Origin: G965207335 sp965222825 | Lineage (GTDB): Bacteria > Pseudomonadota > Gammaproteobacteria > PS1 > Pseudothioglobaceae | Length of the DNA: 64,000 bases | Assembly: GCA_965222825.1 (NCBI GenBank) | Contig: OZ244964.1 | Span: 310,001-374,000, forward strand | Reading direction: 5' to 3' | Made by a program: the position numbers and the translations under genes | The notes under the pieces: generated by a model | Databases searched by the model: none | What the model saw: only the letters and a program-made list of their open reading frames with translations | Told to the model about the DNA's origin: nothing | In this document: one piece after another, positions 27,804-36,781 of the stretch | How positions within the stretch are numbered: position 1 is the first letter of the stretch | Layout: each line of letters starts with the position of its first letter

Positions 27804-28957
27804 TATTGTTCCTTAATCTTTAATTTATTATTAACAATATTAAGCACTATTGATATAAATATTGAGATTAATAAATAAACTGCCATAGTCATAGCAATAA
27901 TTTCTAGTGCTTGACCTACTAAATTAAGTGTTGTTCCAGTAAATACATTTACTAAATCAGGATAACCAATAGCAACAGCCAATGATGAGTTTTTAATAAG
28001 ATTTAAATATTGATTAATAACAGGAGGGATTGATACTCTAAGTGCCTGAGGTAGAATTATATATTTTAGCACTTGTTTTCTTGATAAACCTAAGGATAAT
28101 GAGGCTTCTTTTTGTCCTTTATCTACTGATTCAATACCACTTCTAACTGCCTCTGCTATATAAGTTGCGGTATAAATGCTCAGTGCCAGTGCTAGTGCAA
28201 AAAATTCAGGGCTAATAGATAGACCGCCTGTAAAATTAAAACCAGATATATAAGGATAATCAACACCAATGTTAACCAAAGAATAAGTTAGTAAAATAAA
28301 TACCGTAAATACTAATAAATATAATATTTTAAATATTTTATTGGCTAATTTTCTATTACTAAAATTATAATATTTTTTAAGTAAAAACAATATAATATAA
28401 GAACTAATTATAGTTAATACTATGATTATAAATTCATTAGAAATAAATATTTTTGGAAAATATATGCCGCGTAAATTTATAAAAACAGTATCAAAAATAC
28501 TAATACTTTGATGAATAGAAGGCAAAATATTTAACAATAAACTATACCAAAATAATATTTGCAATAATAAGGGAATATTTCTAAATAACTCAATGTATGC
28601 TTTTGATAATTTTCGCACTAAAAAGTTGTGAGATAACCTAGCTATACCAATAGTTAAACCAAGTAAAGAAGAAAATATAATTGCTACAAAAGATACATAT
28701 ATGGTGTTTAGTATGCCAACTAAGAAAACTCTAAAATAACTACGAGATTCGTCATAAGCAATTAAAGTCTCAGAGATACTAAACCCTGATTCGTTGCTTA
28801 AAAAATCAAACCCTAGTTTAATACCTCTGGACTCAATATTATCTATTATATTAGTAGATATGCTATAAAAAAATACAATAACAATAGATAAAACAATAAC
28901 TTGGAAAAAAAAGCTTCTAAAATTATTATCGGTTATACTAAATTTAATATTGCTCAC
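27803..28957 (-). CDS. aapQ: General L-amino acid ABC transporter permease
   Basis: Encodes 384 residues. The HisM-type transmembrane domain is split by a large insert between the RNIPLLLQILFWYSLLL segment and the C-terminal EAA loop (VDKGQKEASLSLGLSRKQVL), as in AapQ proteins. It pairs with AapM. It lies 51 nt after aapJ in the same operon. Confidence 0.92.
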   Translation of the reverse strand: MSNIKFSITDNNFRSFFFQVIVLSIVIVFFYSISTNIIDNIESRGIKLGFDFLSNESGFSISETLIAYDESRSYFRVFLVGILNTIYVSFVAIIFSSLLGLTIGIARLSHNFLVRKLSKAYIELFRNIPLLLQILFWYSLLLNILPSIHQSISIFDTVFINLRGIYFPKIFISNEFIIIVLTIISSYIILFLLKKYYNFSNRKLANKIFKILYLLVFTVFILLTYSLVNIGVDYPYISGFNFTGGLSISPEFFALALALSIYTATYIAEAVRSGIESVDKGQKEASLSLGLSRKQVLKYIILPQALRVSIPPVINQYLNLIKNSSLAVAIGYPDLVNVFTGTTLNLVGQALEIIAMTMAVYLLISIFISIVLNIVNNKLKIKEQ

Positions 28958-29008
28958 TGTTGCAAAACAAAAAAACTTAAAAAAGGCATAGTTTTTTTTA
29001 ACTAATTT

Positions 29009-30016
29009 TTATCTAAATGGAGGTGAGTAAAGAATACCGCCATCACTCCATAGTGCGTTTAAGCCTCTTTTGATTTTAAGAGGTGTGTTTTCGCCTATAT
29101 TTCTTGCAAATATCTCTGCATAATTACCTACCTGAGATATGGCATTAGCTGCCCATTGTTTGTCTAATTTTAGATTTTTATGTATTGAGCCACTACGACC
29201 TAGAATACGATTAATTTCTGGGTTATTATAAGCCCTTAAAACATTATTACTACTAAGTCCAAGTTCTTCTGCACTTATTAGAGCATTTAGAGTCCATTTA
29301 ACTATATTAAACCATTCTATGTCATCACTTCTAACAGAAGGACCTAGTGGCTCTTTGGAAATTACCTCATCTAAAACTATAACAGAATTAGGTTTTTTTA
29401 ACTCACTTCTAATTGCGTATAAACCAGATTGATCTGTGGTAATAACATCGCAACGATTAGCTTCAAAGCCATTTTTTACTTGTAGGCTAGAATCTAAGTT
29501 AATAGTTTTATATTTCATTTTATGGCTTCTAAAATAATCAGCTAAATTAAGCTCTGTTGTAGTGCCAGATTGTATGCAAAATGTAGCACCGTCTAAATCT
29601 TTAAGTTTTTTAACTCCTAATGATTTTTTAACCATAAAACCTTGACCATCATAATAATTAACTCCAGCAAATGTTATTCCAAGAGCACTGTCTCTAGTTG
29701 CGGTCCAAGTAGTGTTTCTAGATAGCATATCAATCTCACCACTTTGAAGTGCAGTAAATCTTTCCTTAGCTGTTAAGCCAACAAATTTAACCTTATTACT
29801 ATCACCAAAAACAGCAGCGGCAACAGCTCTACATACATCAACATCTATACCTTGCCATTTACCCTTAGAATTAACACTCGAAAAACCTACTAAACCAGTT
29901 GATACTCCACACTTTAAATAACCATTTTTACGCACATCATCTAGAGTTGTGGCAAAAGTATTATGTATGTTAAATACCAGCAATAACATAAATAACATTT
30001 TTATTGTAGCTTTCAT
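29009..30016 (-). CDS. aapJ: General L-amino acid ABC transporter periplasmic binding protein
   Basis: Encodes 335 residues from the ATG at 30016, which has AAGGAA at good spacing; an upstream in-frame start at 30067 would bury the signal peptide. Residues 1-22 form a signal peptide ending TFA. The mature protein starts TTLDDVRKNGYLKCGVS and contains GIDVDVCRAVAAAVFGD, typical of AapJ. It delivers amino acids, including glutamate, glutamine and aspartate in studied members, to AapQM. Its promoter region is shared with divergent nadE and contains a 43-nt palindrome. Confidence 0.93.
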   Translation of the reverse strand: MKATIKMLFMLLLVFNIHNTFATTLDDVRKNGYLKCGVSTGLVGFSSVNSKGKWQGIDVDVCRAVAAAVFGDSNKVKFVGLTAKERFTALQSGEIDMLSRNTTWTATRDSALGITFAGVNYYDGQGFMVKKSLGVKKLKDLDGATFCIQSGTTTELNLADYFRSHKMKYKTINLDSSLQVKNGFEANRCDVITTDQSGLYAIRSELKKPNSVIVLDEVISKEPLGPSVRSDDIEWFNIVKWTLNALISAEELGLSSNNVLRAYNNPEINRILGRSGSIHKNLKLDKQWAANAISQVGNYAEIFARNIGENTPLKIKRGLNALWSDGGILYSPPFR

Positions 30017-30079
30017 ATATTTCCTTATAAAAAAAATACTATTATATAACAAATTAAATAGCAACATTTAAATAATTAG

Positions 30080-30166
30080 TTATTTTTTGCTAGTATGTGT
30101 GCTATACTGGTAAAAAATAACTAAGTTAATTTTTACCAGTATAGGTATTTTTTAACTAATAAATAA
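30080..30166. promoter_or_regulatory. Divergent promoter pair for nadE (+) and aapJ (-)
   Basis: On the plus strand an extended -10, TGCTATACT (30100-30108), lies 17 nt after TTATTT (30080-30085). On the minus strand the mirror-image TATACT (30143-30138) lies 17 nt after TTATTT (30166-30161). Both -10 boxes are inside the arms of the palindrome at 30102-30144. Predicted leaders are about 80 nt for nadE and about 15 nt for aapJ. Confidence 0.5.
30102..30144. promoter_or_regulatory. 43-nt near-perfect palindrome (candidate operator)
   Basis: The arms CTATACTGGTAAAAA and TTTTTACCAGTATAG are exact inverse copies of 15 nt. The 13-nt centre ATAACTAAGTTAA is itself nearly symmetric (TAAC-TAA-GTTA). 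It lies between the divergent aapJ and nadE starts and covers both candidate -10 boxes. An operator for the HTH domain fused to NadE is the simplest reading. It is low in GC and far from gene ends, so a terminator is unlikely. Confidence 0.6.
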
Positions 30167-30196
30167 TTAAAATATTGATATAACTTAATAAATATT

Positions 30197-32059
30197 ATGA
30201 ATACTAAAGAATACTTACAACTATTAAGAGAAAAAACAGGCTTTAATGATTATAAAATATCAAAGGAATTAAACATAAATCAAAGTAATTTAAGCAAATA
30301 TACTAGGGGAACCGCTACCTTGTCTGAAAGTCATGCTTTTTTATTTGCTAGTGTATTAAATATCAGTCCTGCACAAATTATTGCCAATACCAAGCTAGAA
30401 AAGGCAAAATTAAGCAATAATGCCGATAAAATCAAGCTTTGGCAAGAGTATGCAGACAAATATACTCAACCAATAAGCAAAGAGTTAAACATTGATATAG
30501 CACAAATAAACCCTATATTGGCTGATTTAGACGCTAATGCTTATAAAATAATAGAGATGACAAAAACAGCAAAAAATAATAAAGCTGATATAGTAGTATT
30601 TCCAGAATTATCTGCTATTGGCTATCCTCCTGAAGACTTATTATTAAGGAATAACTTTATAGTACAAGTATCTGAGCAAACTAAATTTATTGTTAGTAAT
30701 TTAGCAAAAGATATTTATGTTATTTTTGGCACTATTACCAGTAATGACGATAAATTATATAATAGTGCGATTGTTACTTATAATAATGCTATAGTTGGAG
30801 TATATCATAAAAGATATCTGCCTAATTATGGTGTTTTTGATGAAAAAAGATATTTTAGTGTTGGCGACAAAGAGTTAATCTTGCAGATAAAAAATAATAA
30901 TATTGCTGTTGTTATTTGTGAAGATATATGGGTGGATGAAATAATAGCAAAAAATCAGCAAGCCAAGGCTGATACTATTATAACTATTAATGCCTCACCA
31001 TTTCAGGCAAATAAATATCAAAAAAGACTTGATTATATAATAAACAAGGCTCTTAAATACAATATTAATATAGTATATGCAAATTGTGTTGGCGGTCAAG
31101 ATGAAGTGGTATTTGATGGTGGCTCTTTTATAGTTAATAAGAAAGGACAAATCATAGCAAACTATGAACTGTTTAAAGAAACAATTAATACAAATAATAA
31201 TATTAATAACAATTATTTAGAAGAAGAACTTGTGTATAAATCTTTGGTTTTAGCAACCCGTGATTATATTATTAAAAATAATTTTAAAACTGCAATACTA
31301 GGTTTATCTGGAGGTATTGATTCTGCACTTATTTTAGCCATAGTTGTTGATGCTATTGGTGCTAATAATACACAAGTGCTAATAATGCCATCACCTTATA
31401 CCTCTGATACTAGCCTAATAGATGCTCAAACCCAAGCTAATACTATGGGTGTTAGTTATAGTAATATTCCAATACAAGGCATAATGACTAGTTTTGATGA
31501 TTCTCTTATGCCATTATTTGCTGGTAAAAATAAAGATGTTACCGAAGAAAATATTCAAGCAAGAATAAGAGGCTCATTGCTTATGGCATTAGCCAATAAA
31601 AATTCGCACATTTTAATAACAACTGGTAATAAATCAGAATATGCCACAGGTTATGCTACCTTATACGGAGATATGAATGGCGGTTTTGCACCTCTAAAAG
31701 ATGTTTATAAATTAATGGTTTATCGCCTAGCTAAATATCGCAATAGTATTAGTGATATAATACCACCACGAGTAATAACTAAAGAGCCATCTGCCGAGTT
31801 AAAAGATAATCAAAAAGATACAGACTCCCTACCAGATTATAAAACCTTAGATACTATTTTATATTTGTTTATTGAACGCAAATTATCTAGTGAAGATATT
31901 ATTAATTTAGGTTATGATAAAAATATAGTGAAAAAAATTATTAATATGGTGCTAAAAAATGAATACAAAAGACGCCAATCAGCACCTGGACCCAAAATAA
32001 GCAAAAATGCCTTTGGTAAAGAAAGGCGTTATCCAATTACTTCTAAGTTTCGTGCTTGA
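30197..32059 (+). CDS. nadE: Glutamine-dependent NAD+ synthetase with N-terminal HTH (Cro/CI-type) domain
   Basis: Encodes 620 residues, about 90 more than usual for this NadE type. Residues 1-70 look like a phage-type Xre helix-turn-helix (DYKISKELNINQSNLSKYTRG) and 71-94 like the tail of such small regulators. The nitrilase-type glutaminase domain begins near residue 97 (IDIAQINPILADLDAN), where normal NadE starts. Its catalytic triad is Glu137 (FPELS), Lys205 (YHKRYLP) and Cys241 (VICEDIW). The synthetase domain carries SGGIDS at 371-376 and the ATYATGYATLYGD-like region near 490. It converts nicotinate adenine dinucleotide to NAD using glutamine. The frame is continuous through the junction. 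The fusion suggests a regulator that senses NAD precursors or acts on its own promoter. Confidence 0.92.
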   Translation: MNTKEYLQLLREKTGFNDYKISKELNINQSNLSKYTRGTATLSESHAFLFASVLNISPAQIIANTKLEKAKLSNNADKIKLWQEYADKYTQPISKELNIDIAQINPILADLDANAYKIIEMTKTAKNNKADIVVFPELSAIGYPPEDLLLRNNFIVQVSEQTKFIVSNLAKDIYVIFGTITSNDDKLYNSAIVTYNNAIVGVYHKRYLPNYGVFDEKRYFSVGDKELILQIKNNNIAVVICEDIWVDEIIAKNQQAKADTIITINASPFQANKYQKRLDYIINKALKYNINIVYANCVGGQDEVVFDGGSFIVNKKGQIIANYELFKETINTNNNINNNYLEEELVYKSLVLATRDYIIKNNFKTAILGLSGGIDSALILAIVVDAIGANNTQVLIMPSPYTSDTSLIDAQTQANTMGVSYSNIPIQGIMTSFDDSLMPLFAGKNKDVTEENIQARIRGSLLMALANKNSHILITTGNKSEYATGYATLYGDMNGGFAPLKDVYKLMVYRLAKYRNSISDIIPPRVITKEPSAELKDNQKDTDSLPDYKTLDTILYLFIERKLSSEDIINLGYDKNIVKKIINMVLKNEYKRRQSAPGPKISKNAFGKERRYPITSKFRA

Positions 32060-32193
32060 GGATATATTATACTAATTGCTCACTAACAAGTTGAAACTCA
32101 ACAAACCCTATCTGTAATATGTTTTTAATCACAAGTTAGATTTGGCTTTCTACCAAGCAATAAACCGTGAAAATAATTATAAAATATGTTAAA

Positions 32194-32258
32194 GAAGCAA
32201 GATAAAGGTTGCAAAACTACAGAGGTAATAGTTTTGCATACAGCCAAAATCTTGCTTC
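32194..32258. other. Nested stem-loop downstream of the second RiPP precursor
   Basis: GAAGCAAGAT (32194-32203) pairs with ATCTTGCTTC (32249-32258), and inside it TGCAAAACTA (32210-32219) pairs with TAGTTTTGCA (32229-32238). Both stems are perfect 10-bp arms. It lies about 47 nt past the stop of the precursor gene and 135 nt past nadE, which converges on it. It could terminate or stabilise either transcript; there is no strong T-run. Confidence 0.5.
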
Positions 32259-32304
32259 AAACTTAACAAGAGTCTTCTTAAAAAAAGTATCTAATTAAGA
32301 GTTT

Positions 32305-32556
32305 TTATGGAGCACTACCAAACAATCTACTGAAAAGGTCGAGTAATTCAGGATTATATTGTCCAGCTGCATTAACTGAGCCTAAAAGCATAAAATTATG
32401 TTGTTCTTCGCTAGGAACTATAACATAAGTTTTATCTTTGGTGTTTGTTACAACTTTATAATCCATATTAACTAATTCAATAACTGATGCGGGTCTGATG
32501 CGTAATTGTTTACGAAATTCTACATTATATAATTTATCTTTTGTAATGTCATTCAT
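32305..32556 (-). CDS. RiPP precursor peptide with NHLP-type leader (second copy, short core)
   Basis: Encodes 83 residues from the ATG at 32556, which has GGAG 6 nt upstream; an upstream in-frame ATG at 32583 lacks one. The leader (1-65) has the same pattern as the precursor at 4.3 kb: D-K-L-Y-N-x-E-FRKQL, RPASVIEL, then TYVIVPSEEQ, and ends Ala-Ala-Gly at 63-65, exactly the same position. The predicted core is only 18 residues (66-83), QYNPELLDLFSRLFGSAP, unrelated to the first core and without Cys, Thr-rich or Gly-rich repeats. Its shape is amphipathic. No maturase or transporter is adjacent. The leader family is well supported, the core boundary is inferred. Confidence 0.75.
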   Translation of the reverse strand: MNDITKDKLYNVEFRKQLRIRPASVIELVNMDYKVVTNTKDKTYVIVPSEEQHNFMLLGSVNAAGQYNPELLDLFSRLFGSAP

Positions 32557-32575
32557 TTTTACTCCATTATCAAGA

Positions 32576-32649
32576 ACAAACATAATATAATAAAATTGCT
32601 ATTTTAGCAATAAAAATTTATATAATAAATATATAGTTTAACTGTTGCA
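32576..32649 (-). promoter_or_regulatory. Conserved upstream block shared by the two RiPP precursors (copy 2)
   Basis: It lies 20-93 nt upstream of the precursor ATG and matches 4648-4716 almost base for base, including a perfect palindrome TTGCTA-AAA-TAGCAA, TATATTATG and the AGTTTAACTGTTGCA end. The similarity stops after this block. It probably contains the promoter and a regulator site. Confidence 0.6.
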
Positions 32650-32816
32650 TTCTGTTGTTATACTATTTTTAAAAATAGTTGGACTAATTATTCACTAACA
32701 AACAAGACACAAGTTATTACTATGTGCGTATGCTAGCTAAATTTAGCATAAAAGTGCGTATTACAGGCTTTTTGACCTGTGCTTTTGTTTAATACAGTGG
32801 CTTCAAATATAATTAT

Positions 32817-34115
32817 TTAATAGTTACTAAATATTTCAAGCATACCCTGTGCCTTGTATTCTGTTTCATTAGCTTCATTATTAGCATTAGAATCAAATAC
32901 TATACCTGAGCCAGCCCTTAACTCTAAGATATTATCTTTTTTAATAAAAGTTCTAATTAAGATATTAAAATCCATTTTGTTATTATTGCTAATATAGCCA
33001 ATACTGCCAGTATAAGCACCTCTTGTATTAGTTTCTAACTCTGTTATTATCTCCATACAACGCACCTTAGGACAGCCTGTTATAGTGCCACCTGGGAAGG
33101 TGGCTGTTATTATATTTTTAAAGCTAATATTTTCTTTTAATTCACCTACTATATTGGATACTATATGATGCACTGATGGATAACTTTCAATTATCATAAA
33201 TTCATCAATATGTATGCTACCGTATTCACAGATTCTACCCAAATCATTGCGTTCTAAATCTAATAACATAATATGCTCTGCCCTTTCCTTGTTATTACTT
33301 AATAACTCTTGTTTTAGATAGCTATCATTTACACCTCTGGGTCTGGTGCCAGCGATTGGTCTGGTTTGTATGGTATTATTAGCGACCTTAAACAGTCTCT
33401 CAGGTGATGCTGAGATAATATCCATACCAGCAAAACTAGCTAATACTGAAAATGGTGCAGGATTTTTATTACATAATTTTTGATAAATATCACAAGCACT
33501 ATAATTTTTAACTAAATTTATTTGCCAAAATCTTGATAAATTTATTTGAAAAATATCCCCTGACTTTATATATTGCTTAGATTTTTTAATATTTTTTATA
33601 AATTCATATCTATCATTGTTAATAATATTAGCTTTTATTATTTGTTTTTTTTGTTTTTTTTGCTTGGCCTGGTAAATATCTTTGATAATTTTATTAATTT
33701 TATTATTATCATCAAACTCATTAATAATAAAGGTTTCTTTAGTGGCATTATTAACTATAATCGCAGTATCTATTTTGCCAGCATAGGCAATTATATTTGG
33801 ATATTTATTAATTATATTTTTAATTTTTTTCTCTATTTGGGCAATTAATTCATACGATAAATATACAAAATAACCACCAATAAATGGTAATTCATTATCA
33901 ATATTGTTAATTTCAAGTTTAGAATTTAGCTTTGTCAAAAAATCAAAATCGTTGATATTTTTTAAAACAATTTCTGCCACAGGTTTTGTAAATAAAATAC
34001 TATATTGACTAGTATTTTTTAAATATATTGCACTTGATAATAAAAATGGATAACTATCTTTATCATAAGCATTTAAAATACTTAAATTAAAATAATCTAT
34101 ATTTACTTTTATCAC
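32817..34115 (-). CDS. pabB: Chorismate-utilising enzyme, aminodeoxychorismate synthase component I-like
   Basis: Encodes 432 residues. The conserved C-terminal catalytic domain has GDIFQINLSR, SASPERL, TRPIAGTRPRG, ERAEHIMLLDLERNDLGR and FPGGTITGCPKVRCMEII, a set most like PabB. PabB would make aminodeoxychorismate for folate with PabA (not here). The key position where E. coli PabB has Lys (PIKGT) is Ala255, as in anthranilate synthase TrpE, so TrpE or a bifunctional role is possible. It overlaps cpoB by 4 nt. Confidence 0.8.
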   Translation of the reverse strand: MIKVNIDYFNLSILNAYDKDSYPFLLSSAIYLKNTSQYSILFTKPVAEIVLKNINDFDFLTKLNSKLEINNIDNELPFIGGYFVYLSYELIAQIEKKIKNIINKYPNIIAYAGKIDTAIIVNNATKETFIINEFDDNNKINKIIKDIYQAKQKKQKKQIIKANIINNDRYEFIKNIKKSKQYIKSGDIFQINLSRFWQINLVKNYSACDIYQKLCNKNPAPFSVLASFAGMDIISASPERLFKVANNTIQTRPIAGTRPRGVNDSYLKQELLSNNKERAEHIMLLDLERNDLGRICEYGSIHIDEFMIIESYPSVHHIVSNIVGELKENISFKNIITATFPGGTITGCPKVRCMEIITELETNTRGAYTGSIGYISNNNKMDFNILIRTFIKKDNILELRAGSGIVFDSNANNEANETEYKAQGMLEIFSNY

Positions 34116-34807
34116 AATGTTGGAGTTATAGACTTTTTATTTTTACTTAACTCTGCTAAGGATTGTTTTGCTAATTTAGCTATTCTATGATTAGGAAAAC
34201 GGCGAATAATGGACTTAAATATTATTTCAGACTTATCAGCAAGACCAAGTTCGTATTGTGCTATGGCTAATTTATATAGTGCGTTTGGAACTTTGTAATG
34301 GTTTTTATAGTTTATTTGAAATAATAAATATTTGTGTGATGCCTTAGCATATTCTTTATTTGCCATATGACTACTAGCTTGCCAAAATAAAGCATCAGCT
34401 ATATTATCAGCATTAGGATATTTGCTAATATATTTTTCAAATTCTAATATTGCTTGCTCATATTGTTCTGATAATACTAAATTTCTAGCATTTCTATATT
34501 CTTTATTGCCTATTGTAATATTATCTTCTTTGTTATTTAATGTTTTTTTAACGGTGCTATTTTTGATGCCATCGGCTACAAATTTATTTAGTTCTTGAAA
34601 TTTTTTATCTTGTTCTATTAATTTTTTATCTAGCAATAATAACTGCTCTTTTAACTCATCAATAGACTTAGAATAGTGTTGATTTTTTTGATATTGTTCA
34701 ATAATAAATAAATCTTGCTTATTATCATTAGGATAAACATTAAAACTAATAAATAATAGTATAGTAGTTATTATTTGATAGTAATATTTATTTATTTGCC
34801 AATCCAT
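34112..34807 (-). CDS. cpoB: Cell division coordinator CpoB (YbgF)
   Basis: Encodes 231 residues. An N-terminal hydrophobic signal (about 10-25) precedes a coiled-coil segment (about 38-75) and three C-terminal TPR repeats, beginning EYRNARNLVLSEQYEQAILEFEKYI. CpoB links the Tol machine and peptidoglycan synthesis at the septum. It starts on the last base of pal, the conserved tolB-pal-cpoB order. Confidence 0.88.
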   Translation of the reverse strand: MDWQINKYYYQIITTILLFISFNVYPNDNKQDLFIIEQYQKNQHYSKSIDELKEQLLLLDKKLIEQDKKFQELNKFVADGIKNSTVKKTLNNKEDNITIGNKEYRNARNLVLSEQYEQAILEFEKYISKYPNADNIADALFWQASSHMANKEYAKASHKYLLFQINYKNHYKVPNALYKLAIAQYELGLADKSEIIFKSIIRRFPNHRIAKLAKQSLAELSKNKKSITPTL

Positions 34808-35478
34808 TAGTAATAAATTAGTTTCGTCCTTCTATTTTGCTTCCATGCTGTTTTATTGTGTCCAGAATTAGCAGGCTTTTCTTCGCCATAACTAACAACA
34901 CTAATCCTATTTTCTACACTATAAAGCTCCATAATATTTTTCACAGCTAGTGCTCTATTTTCACCTAAGGATAAATTATATGATCTACTACCCCTTTCGT
35001 CTGTATAGCCTTCTATTCTTAGTTTAATATCATTATTATCTTGCATAAATTTTGCATGCTTTACAATCTCAGCCACTGAGGTTTTATCCAAAGTATAACT
35101 ATCGTAACTAAAATAAAATATGCTATTTTTAATGCCTTTAATATCTAGTTTTTGTTTTATATTATAACTGTCTTTATTTTTAGACTTTGTAGCCATTTTG
35201 TCTTTTAATGCCGCTAAATTCTCAGTTTTATTGTTATTTATGATAGCAATTTCTTCACTAATTATTTCATTGCTGTCTTTAACAACACTTTCTTTAGTAT
35301 CAGGCGTTATATTATATTTTCTGTCTTTATTAACATTATTTTTATTGATGCTAATATCGCCTACTTTTACAGTTTTAGGTTTATTTTCATCATCTTCTGT
35401 AAGCAATACTTTTGTGCTTGTGCAAGAAGAAAACAGTAACAAAGTTAGTATTAGTATATTTTTGTATTTTATTCTCAT
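34807..35478 (-). CDS. pal: Peptidoglycan-associated lipoprotein Pal
   Basis: Encodes 223 residues from the ATG at 35478, which has GGAGGA at ideal spacing; an upstream in-frame start would hide the signal. The lipobox LLFSSC puts the lipid on Cys19. A low-complexity linker of about 80 residues is longer than in E. coli Pal. The OmpA-like domain follows with YDSYTLDKTSVAEI and LRIEGYTDERGSRSYNLSLGENRA, which binds diaminopimelate. It is one base after tolB. Confidence 0.93.
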   Translation of the reverse strand: MRIKYKNILILTLLLFSSCTSTKVLLTEDDENKPKTVKVGDISINKNNVNKDRKYNITPDTKESVVKDSNEIISEEIAIINNNKTENLAALKDKMATKSKNKDSYNIKQKLDIKGIKNSIFYFSYDSYTLDKTSVAEIVKHAKFMQDNNDIKLRIEGYTDERGSRSYNLSLGENRALAVKNIMELYSVENRISVVSYGEEKPANSGHNKTAWKQNRRTKLIYY

Positions 35479-35479
35479 A

Positions 35480-36781
35480 TTATTCCTCCAAATAATTTGA
35501 CCAATTTGCATCTCTTAGTTCACCAAATCTACTTTTTAATTGATGAGAGCTTAACCCATCAATAGATAATACTGATAATACCCCTTTATTATTGTTATTT
35601 GTAGAATATATTATCATATTACTGTTTGGCGAAAAATATGGCGATTCATCTAAATTATTTTTAGTCATTAATGTCCATTCACTACTTTTTAGCTCTAATA
35701 AGGCAATATGATAATTACTATTACTATAATTTAGCATAACTAAATATTTACCATCTGGCGAAAAACTAGCTGCAACATTATAATTACCATTATATGTTAT
35801 GCGTTTAATTTTATTAGTATTTAGTTCAAGTATATAAATATGTGGTCTGCCACTACGATTAGAAGTAAATACTATTTTTTTACCATCTGGTGAAAAACTA
35901 GCTTCGGTATCAATTGCTTTATGCTTGGTAATTCTAGTTAAATCTTTATTAGTTAAATTATAAATATAAATATCTTTATTACCATTCTTAGATAATGTTA
36001 GTGCTATTTTTTTACCACTAGGATGCCAACTAGGTGCACTAGCTATACCGTCAAACTTAGGTAGTTTTTGGGTTTTTCTACGCACAAACGGATACTTAAT
36101 AAATACCTCAGAGCTACCATTCTCAAATGATACATAAGCTATCTTTTTGTTATCTGGCGACCAAACTGGGTTTGTTAACGGCTCATTTGATGATATTAAT
36201 ACTTGGGGATTATTGCCGTCTGAATCTGATATTTCTATGCTGTATTTATTATTATTTATTTTATCTTTATCAACAACTACATAAGCAATATAAGTATCAA
36301 AAGAGCCTTTTTCTCCTAGTATTGCTTGATAAATTTTATCGCTAATTTTGTGTGCTATTCTACCAATAGCATCTTTTTTAGCTTTATACTTGTATGCAAT
36401 TACAGCATCACCACTATAAATATTATATAAATAAAAATATATTTTTACAAAATTAGCACTGCTATCTTCAAGTCCACCTAAAATTAAAAAATCAATTTTG
36501 TCATTACGCCATTTTTCAAAATCAATATTATTAACTTCCTCATTGCTAGTCAATAAACTATTATTGTTTATTGCAAAATAACCACTTATAATTAGATTAT
36601 TTTTTATTATGTTGGCAATATTTATTAAATTATTATTATTTTTAAAAGGCAAAATTGCAACAGGTATTAATTCATTATCATTTTTTAACACAACTACTTC
36701 TAAGGCAGCATATAAATTATTAGTATATATAACTAATAATAGTATTAATATTTTTATAGTTTGGACTTTAATCTTTCTCAT
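35480..36781 (-). CDS. tolB: Tol-Pal periplasmic protein TolB
   Basis: Encodes 433 residues. Residues 1-25 are a signal peptide ending LYA. The N-terminal domain (to about 160) is followed by a six-bladed beta-propeller whose blades carry the repeated SPDGKKI and W-x-P units. TolB shuttles between Pal and TolA. Its first 14 nt overlap the end of iscX. This half of the Tol system is about 25 kb from tolQRA. Confidence 0.93.
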   Translation of the reverse strand: MRKIKVQTIKILILLLVIYTNNLYAALEVVVLKNDNELIPVAILPFKNNNNLINIANIIKNNLIISGYFAINNNSLLTSNEEVNNIDFEKWRNDKIDFLILGGLEDSSANFVKIYFYLYNIYSGDAVIAYKYKAKKDAIGRIAHKISDKIYQAILGEKGSFDTYIAYVVVDKDKINNNKYSIEISDSDGNNPQVLISSNEPLTNPVWSPDNKKIAYVSFENGSSEVFIKYPFVRRKTQKLPKFDGIASAPSWHPSGKKIALTLSKNGNKDIYIYNLTNKDLTRITKHKAIDTEASFSPDGKKIVFTSNRSGRPHIYILELNTNKIKRITYNGNYNVAASFSPDGKYLVMLNYSNSNYHIALLELKSSEWTLMTKNNLDESPYFSPNSNMIIYSTNNNNKGVLSVLSIDGLSSHQLKSRFGELRDANWSNYLEE

